Source: Phymatolithon calcareum (taxonomy: Eukaryota; Rhodophyta; Florideophyceae; Hapalidiales). From it: a stretch of DNA of 64,000 bases. Both the position numbers and the translations under genes were made by a program. Location of the stretch: positions 1,178,001 to 1,242,000 of the forward strand of contig OZ345353.1 in the NCBI GenBank assembly GCA_977006965.1, in the 5' to 3' direction. The notes under the pieces are model-generated. The model did no database searches. It had not been told where the DNA came from and saw nothing but the letters and a program-made list of their open reading frames with translations. Below are positions 53,100-63,420 of this stretch, piece after piece (position 1 is the stretch's first letter; every line of letters starts with the position of its first letter).

Positions 53100-53199
53100 C
53101 CACAGATCGTTTTATTACTGTACTCGCTACTATGCAACAAAGATGATCATGATGATCTCTGTTGCATAGTAGCGAGTACAGTAAGAAAACGATCTGTGG
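53100..53199. repeat. 100-bp imperfect palindrome
   Basis: The left half, starting CCACAGATCGTTTTATTACT, and the right half, ending AAAACGATCTGTGG, pair along about 46 bp with a few mismatches. They surround an ATGATCATGATGATC centre. It could extrude as a long hairpin. It is similar in size to the palindrome at 30570 but more diverged. Confidence 0.85.
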
Positions 53200-53667
53200 T
53201 AAATGTCCCAGAAGCCCCCCTCTCACGATTTCGAGGGAAGACCCTAGCTTGTTCGAATCTAGTCACGTCATAAAGCCGTGCGGCATTCGTCAATGCAATC
53301 TGCTCGTGTGGTATTTAGCCGATCGCATTACACATTAGCCGTCCCTTACGGCAAGTATCATCATCAGATCAAAGGCCGATAATACCTTTGTTTCTTTCAG
53401 GGCATTGGTACATCGTGTATCGGAGAATGAGCTTAAACTGCTTCGTTCCTGACGATTACGGACACGGACTACTTACGGCAGAAGCTCGTTTCAGAAACGT
53501 ATCCATTGTTTACGCACTCGAAAGAAAGAGGTAGGAATAGAAGGCGGTCTCGCCAACAGAACTGACTGCTCCCCTGACATAATGACAGACTCTAGTCTAT
53601 TTGACGTACCGTCTATGTAATTTTGTAATAGTCGTTTCTTCCGACATGACAAACTGCAACCTTGTAA

Positions 53668-53718
53668 TTTATATGGGGGGATCGAACTTCATCATGAATT
53701 TCGATCCCCTCATATAAA
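53668..53718. repeat. Hairpin inverted repeat
   Basis: TTTATATGGGGGGATCGAA pairs with TTCGATCCCCTCATATAAA across a 13-nt loop. It is not followed by a T-run and no coding gene ends here, so a terminator role is not supported. Confidence 0.7.
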
Positions 53719-54432
53719 GTGGTGAGGTTCCAGTTACGGTATACTTTGTGGCGACAATTCAGCCTTTCAATCCAGGTTTCGCCCGCTCAGCGAATAGAGT
53801 ATCGACTGATCACCGTTGATGGATAATAATCCGCATGATGCGGCACGAGAGCGAAGAACTCTGCGATCCAGCTTACAGTAAAGATCTTGACGTCTATTCA
53901 TAGACAAGCATCTACTACGACATTGGCAATCACGGCACCGGTGGCCTTGTAAATAGCTCTCAGACTATGCAAATGAAATCAGCAATTGAACAGCAGACTT
54001 CGTTATGTTTGTTGGAAAATGTTTCATTTTTACAAATCTATTAAACAGGTCCATAGCAGAGCGGACTATTGGAGTTTAGGAACAATTACTGTCGTCTTGT
54101 TTCATTCAAAGCTCTGAATTTGGGATTCACTTTCTTCCACGAACAACTGATGCGAAACGTATTCAGTTAGGAGAGAGAGCCATTACCCGGATCCGAAAAA
54201 CTTTCGACGTTTTCTCACATTCGGCTTCCCGTTTGACATACCACTTACATGTTCCACATTTGGCACGAGCGGGCTTGCAATTTTACGAACACCTCTCGCG
54301 CCTCAAATATTCCCACTTGCCAGCCCGTACGCTTTTGGTGCACCTCTCCGCAAACCTACTGCTCTTTCTCCGGGATTAACGTCGCAGTCTTGAACTTTTA
54401 TCCCAACGCTCCCCGCCATCTGCCCCTACGTC

Positions 54433-54972
54433 ATGCACTCCAGCAGTGCGCCGCATCCAGTGCGAAAAATAGCACACCTGCTCTGCGATGACGCCTCCCC
54501 GCCATCGTATCGACCCCGATGTGAGCGCGGCCGCTTCGTCGACAAACCTGCCACCGTGCCCTCAGTCCCCACTTCTGTTCCACGGACGTTCAAACGCCCG
54601 TTCAAGAAGTACAGTAACCCCACACCGTCCGCGCATTGTCACGTCTGCGCGAGAACAGCCAAATCCGTCCGTTTTGCCGTGTGTTCTAATCTCGCATACG
54701 GACTTTGTCGGAAGGTAGTGTGCGATAAATGTTTTGCCAAGTTCGGCTGGGACTGGGATGTCGTCGGAAGATACGGTGACTGGACTTGCGTTCATTGCCG
54801 CGGAGTATGTCCAGAAGGTCGAAGCCAGTGTTTCATATATTCACGTGTGAACAGCCGCCGAGGCACCAAGCGTGGCAGAAGACTCGCTGATTCTGTGCCT
54901 GAGGGCACGAAAGCACTTGCTCTAACGATTCCATTAGATAGGCAGGCCCCGAGACAGAGCTCAGTGCTCTAA
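54433..54972 (+). CDS. zf-4CXXC_R1 (CDCA7-type) zinc-finger protein, 179 aa paralogue
   Basis: It is a shorter paralogue of the gene at 51031, in the same orientation 2.4 kb downstream. The N-terminal APHPVRKIAHLLCDD (residues 6-20) and the finger are conserved: HCHVC (C69, C72), AVC (C84), LCRKVVCDKCF (C92, C97, C100), WTCVHCRGVCP (C119, C122, C126) and QCFIYSRVN (C133). The linker between motif and finger is shortened and diverged, and the C-terminal tail after about residue 150 is unrelated and ends early. Constraint on the finger but not on the tails suggests both copies have coded for protein since duplication. No intron is seen. Nuclear chromatin or transcription role is inferred from the family only. 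Confidence 0.75.
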   Translation: MHSSSAPHPVRKIAHLLCDDASPPSYRPRCERGRFVDKPATVPSVPTSVPRTFKRPFKKYSNPTPSAHCHVCARTAKSVRFAVCSNLAYGLCRKVVCDKCFAKFGWDWDVVGRYGDWTCVHCRGVCPEGRSQCFIYSRVNSRRGTKRGRRLADSVPEGTKALALTIPLDRQAPRQSSVL

Positions 54973-55885
54973 TGCCCGGTACTATCGCGAATCCCGGATA
55001 ATCTACTGTACAGAACCCAGGTGGTGATCTGAAGGTGGTCAAGGACTAGAGAATGAGCAATTACAACCTGCTACATTCCTTTGGAAGTTCGTTTTGCCTG
55101 CTTCATCCTTCACAAATATTGTTAATTCCACTGAACCCATGAACCCAGTGTGAGCTACCATTGAAACCCTTGGACGCAACTAAAACGATTGAATATGTTG
55201 TGCTGTCTCGAGGCTATGTACTCTTTTAATTTGCTTTCCCTAAAGTTATTCAGAATTATTTTAGGAGCACATGCTCTTCTTGATTCCTCCTCGCTCCGCT
55301 CGGACCTAATGAATCAAAATATCAAAGGGCACCAGTGATGAATCCTTAGATCCATAGATCTGGCAAGCTCTCGACAAGGCGAATATTTTACATCGAAATT
55401 CAAGCAGTGATTAGTCGTACTTGTAATTTACCTTCTGGACCAAATTTATCTTAAAAATGAATGCCGAACTATTTTTTAGGAAGATTGAGGGCGCTAATGC
55501 CGATTCTCGAGGGCCTTTTAAAAAAAGCCCCGAAAATCATGCTTATTTGATGTGTCAAAGGGCAAAACACTCCGTAGTGGTGCGGAGAAGTCCCGTGCTG
55601 AATGTCTTGGTCAGGTCTTCATGAAGAAGACAGCATCGATGATCAATTCCTCGAGCAATACACACACCAGGAGACGATGGTCAAATTTTGGCGTTGATGG
55701 CGCTTTTTTATAATATCACTTACAAAAACAGAGATACTACATACCTTGTGGCGATCTATTGCCTTCATTGTGATCATCTTGAGGGCAGAAAAATTTGGAG
55801 AAGATAGCGACAAGTATTCGAGGAAGAGCTATTTAAAAGTCAAAAACCTATATCTATAAAAAGCTATAATATCATCTAGCATTGT
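54973..55885. other. Unassigned DNA
   Basis: No supportable gene is seen downstream of the second zinc-finger gene. A short GC-rich inverted stretch (CTCCTCGCTCCGCTCGGAC) lies near 55288. Confidence 0.35.
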
Positions 55886-56072
55886 AAACTCCCAACCCCG
55901 TAGAGGACTGAGATAGGATTACCTTGAATCCTGAGTTTTCCCGTCCGCCATTCTGGTGCGCGTTTCTTGGGCTGCACAAAGGTAGGTAGCACCTGAGGAA
56001 GCCTTGCCCATATCTTCGGAAGTCTGTGAGGCTTTTTTAAAAGCAAATAAACTTGAATTATAAAAAAAAAGT
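55886..56072 (+). repeat. LINE family B1 3' tail
   Basis: CCCCGTAGAGGACTGAGATA, CCTGAGTTTTCCCGTCCGCC and GCCCATATCTTCGGAAGTCT, with an A-rich end after AAATAAACTTGAATTAT. It faces another B1 copy at 56366 on the opposite strand, about 300 bp away. Confidence 0.75.
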
Positions 56073-56365
56073 TACCAATCAGAAAATTATGATACTCATG
56101 TAATGATAGCACCAGGGGAATGCTATTCTCCACTGGAAATGCATTTGATGATCAACAAAACATCCATGGCCGCCGTTATGATATGCCGGCAATCTCGCAG
56201 CTTTTGTCAGTGATGCTATGATAGACAGAACTAAATTTGTCCATCATTTTGTTACAAGCTGTACATCGCGTCATCCGAAACCAGCTCCAACCAAAGTGAT
56301 CCCCAATTGGCATTACTCGCAGGCTGGATGCAATCCCGCGCGCATTCTCGCGCCTTTCATTCAGC

Positions 56366-56800
56366 AACAACTTTTTTCCTTTCAAGTTTATTTAAAAGCC
56401 CCACAGACTTCCGAAGATATGGGCAAGGCTTCCCCTGATGCTACCTCTCTTTGTGTAGCTAGCGAAACGTCCACCAGTATGGCGGACGGGAAACTCAGGA
56501 CTCAAAGTAGTCCTATCTCAATCCTCTACGGGATTGTTGCTGTTTGGACTCGACCACTTTTTGCTTTGCATTCTGCGGATTAATACAGGCCTTCTTCGTT
56601 CTCCATGCGTTCTATGAGTGTCTTGCTAAATAGTGAGAGCTCATATAGCGCCTTTTCTGTTTCCAGTCGTTTTTCTCCTTCGAGTTCATACCCTGCTAGC
56701 GTGCGATCCAGCAACAACTGCGCGCCGGCGCATATTCCGCACTCATTTGGTTTTCTCATTTCCTCTTCCCGGCTCTCTGTTCCTGAGTCGCTGGAACACG
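56366..56800 (-). pseudogene. LINE family B1 copy, C-terminal coding and 3' UTR
   Basis: On the minus strand the coding reads RENQMSAEYAPA, LLLDRTLAGYELEGEKRLET and EKALYELSLFSKTLIERMEN, then EEGLY, stop near 56582. This is followed by the B1 3' UTR ending at the T-rich left edge (56366-56385). The part before about 56800 has no similarity, so it is 5'-truncated. Confidence 0.75.
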
Positions 56801-56826
56801 CACTCGCGCCCAGACCGGAGGCATAG

Positions 56827-59155
56827 ATTGCGCGTCGTATCGGAATATGGGACGCCGCAATCGACCGATAGACGGAGGGACACGATCAATACACTAATCA
56901 TTCTATCTTCACAACCATCCTTGTTGTTCCTTTTTCCTGTCGGCTGTTTAGCCGCATTCTCTTCCCTTTCATTAAGGGCTTTTCAGTTACAAATTAGCAC
57001 CAGTTCCTCGTCTGTACAGTACACGTTCATCTGCAATCGGGCACGTCCGCACCGTCCATGCTAATCTGAATGGATGTTTTGGAAGATAATGTCAGGAGGA
57101 AATCATCGAAAGCTATGAATTTGCTTCCAACGACAAATTTAATCTGGTGCCACTTATTGTTTCATTCTGACATCGCTGCATCATAGTCTGGTCTAGAAGG
57201 CTTGTGTGCAAGGGTAACCTCCTCTTCAAAAAGATTGAGATTGTGATCTCTGATTTTCTTACACAGGCAGCAATTCACTTGAAACGGAATCTCTAAGAGG
57301 CCTAGGACAGTACAGTAGACATCCGGGGGGACAATCCTCGCCAGGATTTGGAACGGCACTTCAGTCTGTCTGAGCTACAGACTAATTGAAGAATTGAGAT
57401 ACTTATTGATGCATTTCAAAAAAGTCCACTGTCTCCAGATTTCAAATTTTCGAGGACCAGATTTCGAAGTACAGTACTGTAGTGCTGTCTTGTTGGAATC
57501 ATGCCTCACTGGATACGTTTCAAGCGCTGGTGTTAGTAGGATCTCAAATTCAGAGTCTTCATTGATACGGTCGACAGTAATTCATTTTTGCCAGCGGTAT
57601 AGTCCTCTCTGAAATTCTATTATTTCAAATAAATAATAACTATGAAACAAGCTTTAAGTGGCATTACCTCAACTGCTTCCACAGCTCTGCGCAGCAAAAT
57701 TCAAAATTGTTCACAGTAACTATTGCTCTCACAGCCCTGTATGGCCTTCACGGTGTTAACAAGCTGAGGGTCGGTTCTCAATAATGCTGCGCAATGCGCA
57801 ATGACGAGCTCTCGTCGCCACGACGATCGGCTATATCAAACTGGCCACCGGTGCCGCGATCAGTTTCAACGTACGCTTGCTGTGAATAGTTTGCTCTGAG
57901 ATAGGACATCGGGAAAATACCTCACTTCGTTGATACTGAACATCGTCAACGAATCACACAGGCTTTTCGGGAACGTGTGCACAGGGGACCCTGATACTGC
58001 ACTGTACTGTACAGTAGATCCTTTTTCCTCTTAAGACAATCGTCTCAAGGGGATATCATAATGGGGACACCTCTATGTGATCAATCATCATTATGTTTCG
58101 TTGCCTTTTATCCGACCCGGAGAAACGGTCAACGATCTTATGCTGTGAATTCGGACCGCATAGTTGTTCTTGAAAGAACAGCGATGATGTTGTTTTTAGA
58201 AACAAGCCTCTCAGGGAAGGGAGAAACGTTCAATGTCACAATAGAGGAGTGCTTCGAATATCATCGCGTGCAATGTGTTCACCACTCTACACGTCCATCT
58301 ACAGTGCATTTACATCCACATAAAATCTAAGTCAAATGAGACGATTTTTCAGAGCAGTGCGTCCATTACCGCAGAATAGAGTTGCTGCTCATGATGACAC
58401 GGAGTGAAGCGCTATTTTTTCGTCGTTTCGCAGACTGTGCACACTGATAGGAAAAGGCAATGGGAATGTCAATAGATTTTTCAATTGAAAAATCTTTAGA
58501 CATTCCGTAACCAAAACACCAATGGGTATGATACGTAAATTTTTTGCAAGCTCCGCTGGGAACTTGGAGACTAAATTGCTGCTTCCAAGATTCGCGTTGA
58601 CCACACGTTGAAACTGTATTGGTCAGGTCCGGCCTTCGGCACAACCAAGAGCGACAGGCCGGCTGGCTGATGTTGCTGTGCACGTCCGAGTAAGTAGCGC
58701 AATACGATACGGCGAAGAAGAAAAGTATCTTTTTATCAAAAAAATGTACTTTTCATCGGCTGACGATTTGGATAACTTTTCGCGTGCTCAGAAACTTTGG
58801 TTTGATTCTGTCCGAGGAAGAGTTTTTTTCGGTGGCCGCAAAACGATAAGAAACAGTGCAGAACATAAAAGATGATGACCTTTCGGCCCTCAGCGCTGCT
58901 GACCCCACCAACGACCAGGCGGCGTTCAACAATATTGCCGAACACTAACAATTCTTGCTGATTCGTAGCTAATCGGGACCGGGCATGACGGGACGACAAC
59001 ACAGGCTTCCTCTCCTCATGGCCTCCAATAGGAGCTTTGAGCCGACGAAGATTGGTTCATATCTTTTCACTAGATTTCAGTATCGAACGTGAAAACCTTT
59101 TTGAATGGCGAGTGCAGCTGCTAGTCAGTCAGAAAACGGACGTAGCTGGATAGAT
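56827..59155. other. Long unassigned stretch
   Basis: I see no gene. Frames at 57394-57612, 58061-58330 and 58678-58875 lack domains. An imperfect 44-nt palindrome (GGAATGTCAATAGATTTTTC and its inverse) lies at 58463-58506 with two mismatched pairs. Confidence 0.35.
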
Positions 59156-59159
59156 TATG

Positions 59160-59250
59160 AGTGGAAGAAGACGAAATGTAGATTTTTATTTAAAAGTTAC
59201 CGGCGCGTCTGCAGACGAATGGGGCAACTTTGCCAGTGCCAAGAGGCCAT
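59160..59250 (-). repeat. LINE family C 3' end
   Basis: On the minus strand: CCTCTTGGCACTGGCAAAGT, TGCCCCATTCGTCTGCAGAC and GGTAACTTTTAAATAAAAAT with a TCTTCTT end. It matches 14800-14905 and 38690-38805. Confidence 0.6.
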
Positions 59251-59837
59251 GGGTATGGCCTGGCGTTTGCGAATAGTGGGTGCGACACGATATGGTGAGG
59301 TACCAAAACCTACCTCTGGCACACAATCGGGCCTCGAAGGGAAAACATACTCCACTGTACTGTGCCACGCTGTCCGCTCGTTGTCAGTGGGATTCATTAG
59401 ACAAAGAGGGTTTAGTTGCAGTCGCGGTCTTGACCGAATGAAACATAGCAAGTACTTCATTTAGTGCTCTATTTGCTTTTGCGGAAAGCACCCATTCAGA
59501 GTACCAGTCAAAAAGTTGAAAGAATTTGACATGGACTTAAATGACGTGGTCCGGACGCGCAAATGAATTCAACTTTGCATCGAAGAATCATCTAAGAAGG
59601 AAGCTACAATACAGGAGAAGCGTTTCGTTCTGGTATGCACTTTGTTGGAGAAGATTTCATAGATTCAATTTGAGCAACCAACTTCCAAAAGTCGACACAG
59701 AAAATATGTCTTTCAGACCTATTTTTTAATATTATATCATTCCGAATCTGGTTCATGGGTGCTGGAGTAAAATGCAATGCCATTGTCTCCTTGTGTGAAC
59801 ACGCAACGACATTCTACTCGGAGTCCCCTGAGGTCAC

Positions 59838-60345
59838 TTGCTTCTCGCCTATTCGCTTGTACTTTCTCTAGAACTCGGAACTGAGACAGCTGCAACAATA
59901 CTGTTCGCAAAAGAAGGCAGGAGGCTCGAAGCAAGAAGAAAGAGGAAAATACCGTACGACAAACCGGATGAGATCCCGGCCATCCTCAGGTTCACCAATG
60001 TGAGACATCGGCAGCTGTCCATAAAATACGCAAGCGGAAGGTTCCCTCAAGTGAGCACGACGCTAATATCGAATACATTCGGAACGGCAGCAGAGCGCCA
60101 CATGGAGACCATATGTATGAACCTAACAATTTATGAACTGGACTCCGGAGAAATGATAAGAACGGAAAAGGCATTAGACTCCATACTACTCTAGAGCGTC
60201 ATCATAATTGACAGTATGGAAAACAAGGAGTCCGTGTATTAGGGACCAGGCGATATACTAGAATGAACAAGTTACGAAAAGCTGCTCCCGTACAGTCTTA
60301 GGAGTGTTAAGGAGGGCTTTCAAATAAACAACTAAACAGTTGCAA
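59838..60345 (+). pseudogene. LINE family B2-like copy, C-terminal coding and 3' UTR
   Basis: The frame to 60194 reads ILFAKEGRRLEARRKRKIPY, PAILRFTNVRHRQLSIKYAS, GRFPQVSTTLISNTFG and RTEKALDSILL, stop. The 3' end is TACAGTCTTAGGAGTGTTAA then GAGGGCTTTCAAATAAACAA and an A-run at about 60342-60350. Confidence 0.75.
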
Positions 60346-60492
60346 AAAAAAAGCTGCAACAACCCATCAACGTTATTGTATAAGAGTGCACCCATAGATG
60401 GCGAGTAGTGATGAGCTTTGACGTACATCAGCTTATCACAGTGTCTTGAATCGACTGCAATGTCCGTTTCTTCGACTGTCTGATATGACAGT

Positions 60493-61715
60493 AGAGGGGA
60501 TATTTGATGATTTTATTTTTGAGAGCTCCCAAAGCCTCACCTTGGAGTAACGGGGCAGCTCTGTCACTACACCAACAAATTGTTGGCACAAGACTTGAGT
60601 CTTGGGTGCAAACTGCACCCGTGCGAGACTCAAACCCTCTTTGCAGCAGTAAATGGCTAAAGCCGTGCGGTTACTTCTGCAGCATTCTGTTTGACGTTGA
60701 GTTTGTTTCTTACCTTCGACGTGCCCAGATTGAGAGCAGCGCCTGTTGGGAATTTTATTTATACTAATTCTGAGGCGCGGATCCTATGCATGACGTGGTC
60801 AACATTTTCATGTGTTGGGTGTCGATCATGTACGAAAATACCTATTTGCCCTCCACGCTATTCTCTGCCATTAAGATTTCGTAGTAGCATGCCACGATAT
60901 CTTACACCGATTCTATGGCGTAAAGCTGGAGCGTAAACTCAATATTGATAATCTTTCACCCTTTGTTCGTCCATGAAATTGAGATAGAACACATCTGCAG
61001 TAAATGGCCTTCTCATGTATTCTCGACCATCCTCGCTCCTCGATTGCGTGTTGCGACAAGCTCTTGCATAATCTCTACGCTAAAGTCATCTGGCTGCTCA
61101 AAACGTTCTTGATTCGTAATTCTCTCCCAACAAGAGCTCCTGTGAGTCTCTTGCACTCAAACTCAATTTCTGTACTCATCTTCGATGACGCTAGAGTACG
61201 TTGTAAGGCGACTAGTTCGATCACCGCGGTAATCCCTGAGTAAGCACCCAACACTGATTTCCTCCAAAGGGGTGCTCGGTTGAATGTCAACCTTAGGCAC
61301 CTTAAACGTGTTGTTCTTTCTCCTATGTAAAGGATCTCTGGTAGCTTGCCTTCAATAGGAATCTTCATTGATCTGCCTTCTTCTTCCTTTTCCCATACCT
61401 TAATTGTTTCTTCTCTCCTCCTCTTCTTCGTGACAGATCCCTCCTGGGCTTTCTGAAGGGCTTTTCGCAAGTCTTCATACATCTTGAGATATTCAATATC
61501 CTTCATTGCTTCCTTTACGTCCTCATCTCTTCCAACGTACTCTTCTGTTTCTTCAAGGCGCTTTTTGTGTCTTACCAGGCTTAATGCAAACATTTCTGCT
61601 TGATGACGTCTCCTCATCTTGGGTGGTCCCAGTCGGCACAGAACTCGCATTCGGTCCCGGCGGTGTTCGGCATACTTTCCGAAAACATTCTTGTAGAACA
61701 AGCTATGACAGTAGA
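60493..61715 (-). pseudogene. LINE family A copy 5, 5'-truncated, with an insertion in its 3' end
   Basis: The coding frame (about 61710 to 61075) is open throughout: YKNVFGKYAEHRRDRMRVLC, RRHQAEMFALSLVRHKKRLE, KVWEKEEEGRSMKIPIEG, FNRAPLWRKSVLGAYSG and IELVALQRTLASSKMSTEIE. It is the C-terminal portion of ORF2 beyond the RT. The 3' terminus ATCATCAAATATCCCC is at 60493-60510, separated from the coding by an insertion (60563-61058). It is closest to copy 3 at 41.6 kb. Confidence 0.85.
60563..61058. other. About 496-bp insertion in the LINE A 3' end
   Basis: Copy 3 reads directly through GGCAGCTCTTGCGATAAGC. In copy 5 this is split, with AGCTCT at both edges (60557-60562 and 61059-61064). The insert carries GCAGTAAATGGC-like words twice (about 60643 and 60999) and a GTGCAAACTGCAC hairpin near 60607. 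No coding or inverted termini were identified. Confidence 0.55.
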
Positions 61716-61759
61716 ACATTGCCCTGTTATTCTGAGCCTGGTCTGGTCCGTCAGACAAA

Positions 61760-62382
61760 CGTATCTAATTGGGTCGCTACTGAGAGAGCTGGCGGACATG
61801 ATTCTTGTGCAGAGGAGCAATTACCGAGACCTCGGAATAAACAAAGGAACGAAGTGATGTGGGAAGTTGAACGGCTTCGAGTTTGTCATCAGTTCTCCCT
61901 CAAAGGACAATGCGTAACACACCAACATTCGTTTGATACTTGACAACCATCTCGATATCCGCCGACAGGCTTGGCGTAATATGAGATGTTCTCTTATGCC
62001 CTCTTGGATCTCACCCGCCGTGTATCAGAAGGACTACGTATTCCAAGGGATACAAGAAGCGTCAGCACAGCGGGTAGAATGCAACCACACTGGCTAAGCT
62101 GTACATTGCAACTGCAGAATAACGTCCTCACGAACAAGATACTAGGCTTGGACAAAGTGCTACTGCGCACAATCCTAATAGTGCTGTTGACGACTCTCAC
62201 AAAACGCTCCAATGGGCCCCTGTCTACAATAAGATTTGCCTTCGCTCTGTCCGAACTTCGTGTATTCCGTACGCTTAGGACGTGCACTATACCTGAATAC
62301 GTGAGCCTGGGAATCAATGCACGAATACCTAGGACCGAACATCCTGAGGCCTGGCCCCTGGACCACAATGACTCTTTTTTGA
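61760..62382. other. Unassigned DNA
   Basis: Two 144-codon frames lie on opposite strands over 61986-62428. Neither contains a known domain, and the + frame runs on into the LINE B2 tail at its end, arguing against a real gene. Confidence 0.35.
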
Positions 62383-62700
62383 ATTTGGAATTTATTAAAC
62401 TTTCTCTGAAACACGCATGACACTGCAAGGGTGATGCGCTTCAGAAGCTATGCTCCTGTAGCTTCTATAATCTACTCAATTCCGTGAAACTCGGGTTAGC
62501 ATCGTAGCCCTAACTGCAAAAATCCGTCCCCGGAAAAATGGAAAAGCTTGGGGTCCACTGGTCAGATCCTATGAGGCTCAGGGTCACAGCTCGATTGACG
62601 CGATGTCTATTCCATTTCGTCGTGAAAGACGTGGTGAAGAGAAGTAGTTTGTCCAGAGCTTTTTCACCGAACTTATCTGTCAGAAGTGTTGTGCTCATTG
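62383..62700 (-). pseudogene. LINE family B2 copy, 3' end
   Basis: On the minus strand STTLLTDKFGEKALDKLLLF (a deletion joining the FG and EKALD segments) is followed by the 3' UTR. It ends with ...GTGTCATGCGTG and TTTAATAAATTCCAAATTC near 62383. The 3' UTR motif GCAAAAATCCGTCCCCGG is shared with 27990. Confidence 0.7.
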
Positions 62701-62769
62701 GAGGGGAACCGACCGAATGCTCACTTTTCCGCCAATTGACCGTGACGTGTTTGCGGGAGTCTAATTTTT

Positions 62770-63230
62770 TTGAATGGAGAATTTATTTGACGCCTTCAGC
62801 AAAACTCTTGAGACTGTAAGGGAGATGCGTTTCAGCTGCTACTGGAATTGTAGCTTACAATACTCACTGCACTTCCGTCTGGAGTGCCATAGCCCTAGCA
62901 GCAAAAAACCCCTGTGGCGAAAAGCTTGAAGTCCACTTGGCGTTTTTCTCTGGTGGCTCATATCTGCAGCGTTTTTTCTATTGCATGTCATCATGGAATA
63001 CTATGGTAAAGAATAGTAACTTTTTCGGTCGGATGATCGCCTGGTGGACCCCGGCAGATCGTACGGAATTTTCCTCCTTTTGTTGGGATGTCTCCGTCGT
63101 CTTTGAAGAGCAAGTTCCGGAACGCTTTTGCTAAATCATTGCCGTCTCGAAAAGGTAGTAATGTAACATTGCCGATATGTCTTGACAAACCCATTGCTGT
63201 TCCTCCACGTCTCAATTCTCTAACCACAGT
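62770..63230 (-). pseudogene. LINE family B2 copy with internal deletion
   Basis: The minus-strand frame at 63227-62991 contains IGNVTLLPFRDGNDLAKAFR then NLLFKDDGD, matching YIGNLTYL...LRDLLFKDEGD at 46095. It is followed after a gap by the 3' UTR (62895-62770, GCCCTAGCAGCAAAAAACCC in + orientation). This copy preserves the unoccupied pogo-2 target site. Confidence 0.7.
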
Positions 63231-63324
63231 GACTGAAACTTAGGACTTTTCAAGAGTCATACCTTTTAGCTGAAATAAAAAGACTCGAAAGTTTAGATAA
63301 AACGGTTCTCAAAAGAAGGGCAAG

Positions 63325-63400
63325 AAATGTAGGTTTCCATTATTTTTATTTTTAAAAAATAGAATCTAAAAAAAGTTTCCAACGCGTCTGCGCATGCATG
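63325..63400 (-). repeat. LINE family C 3' end, degraded
   Basis: The + strand GTAGGTTTCCATTATTTTTA, then GTTTCCAACGCGTCTGCG and ATGGGGCAAA, are the inverse of the TTGCCCC...CGTC(T)GCAGATGCG...GGTAAC tail. It is more diverged than the other copies. Confidence 0.45.
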
Positions 63401-63420
63401 GGGCAAAAAACGGTATTCTA

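Larger units (their letters stand above)
52030..54432. other. Intergenic stretch between the two zinc-finger genes
   Basis: Frames at 52049-52291 and 52696-53169 (157 codons, ending inside a palindrome) have no recognisable domain. The region carries two strong inverted repeats, given separately. From about 54240 it becomes pyrimidine-rich leading into the second gene. Confidence 0.35.

Noticed and set aside
53668-53718. Transcription terminator
   Set aside because: The hairpin has no T-run, no gene ends there, and intrinsic terminators of that kind are bacterial.
61986-62428. 144-codon frames on both strands
   Set aside because: They mirror each other and the + frame reads into a LINE tail; neither has a domain.
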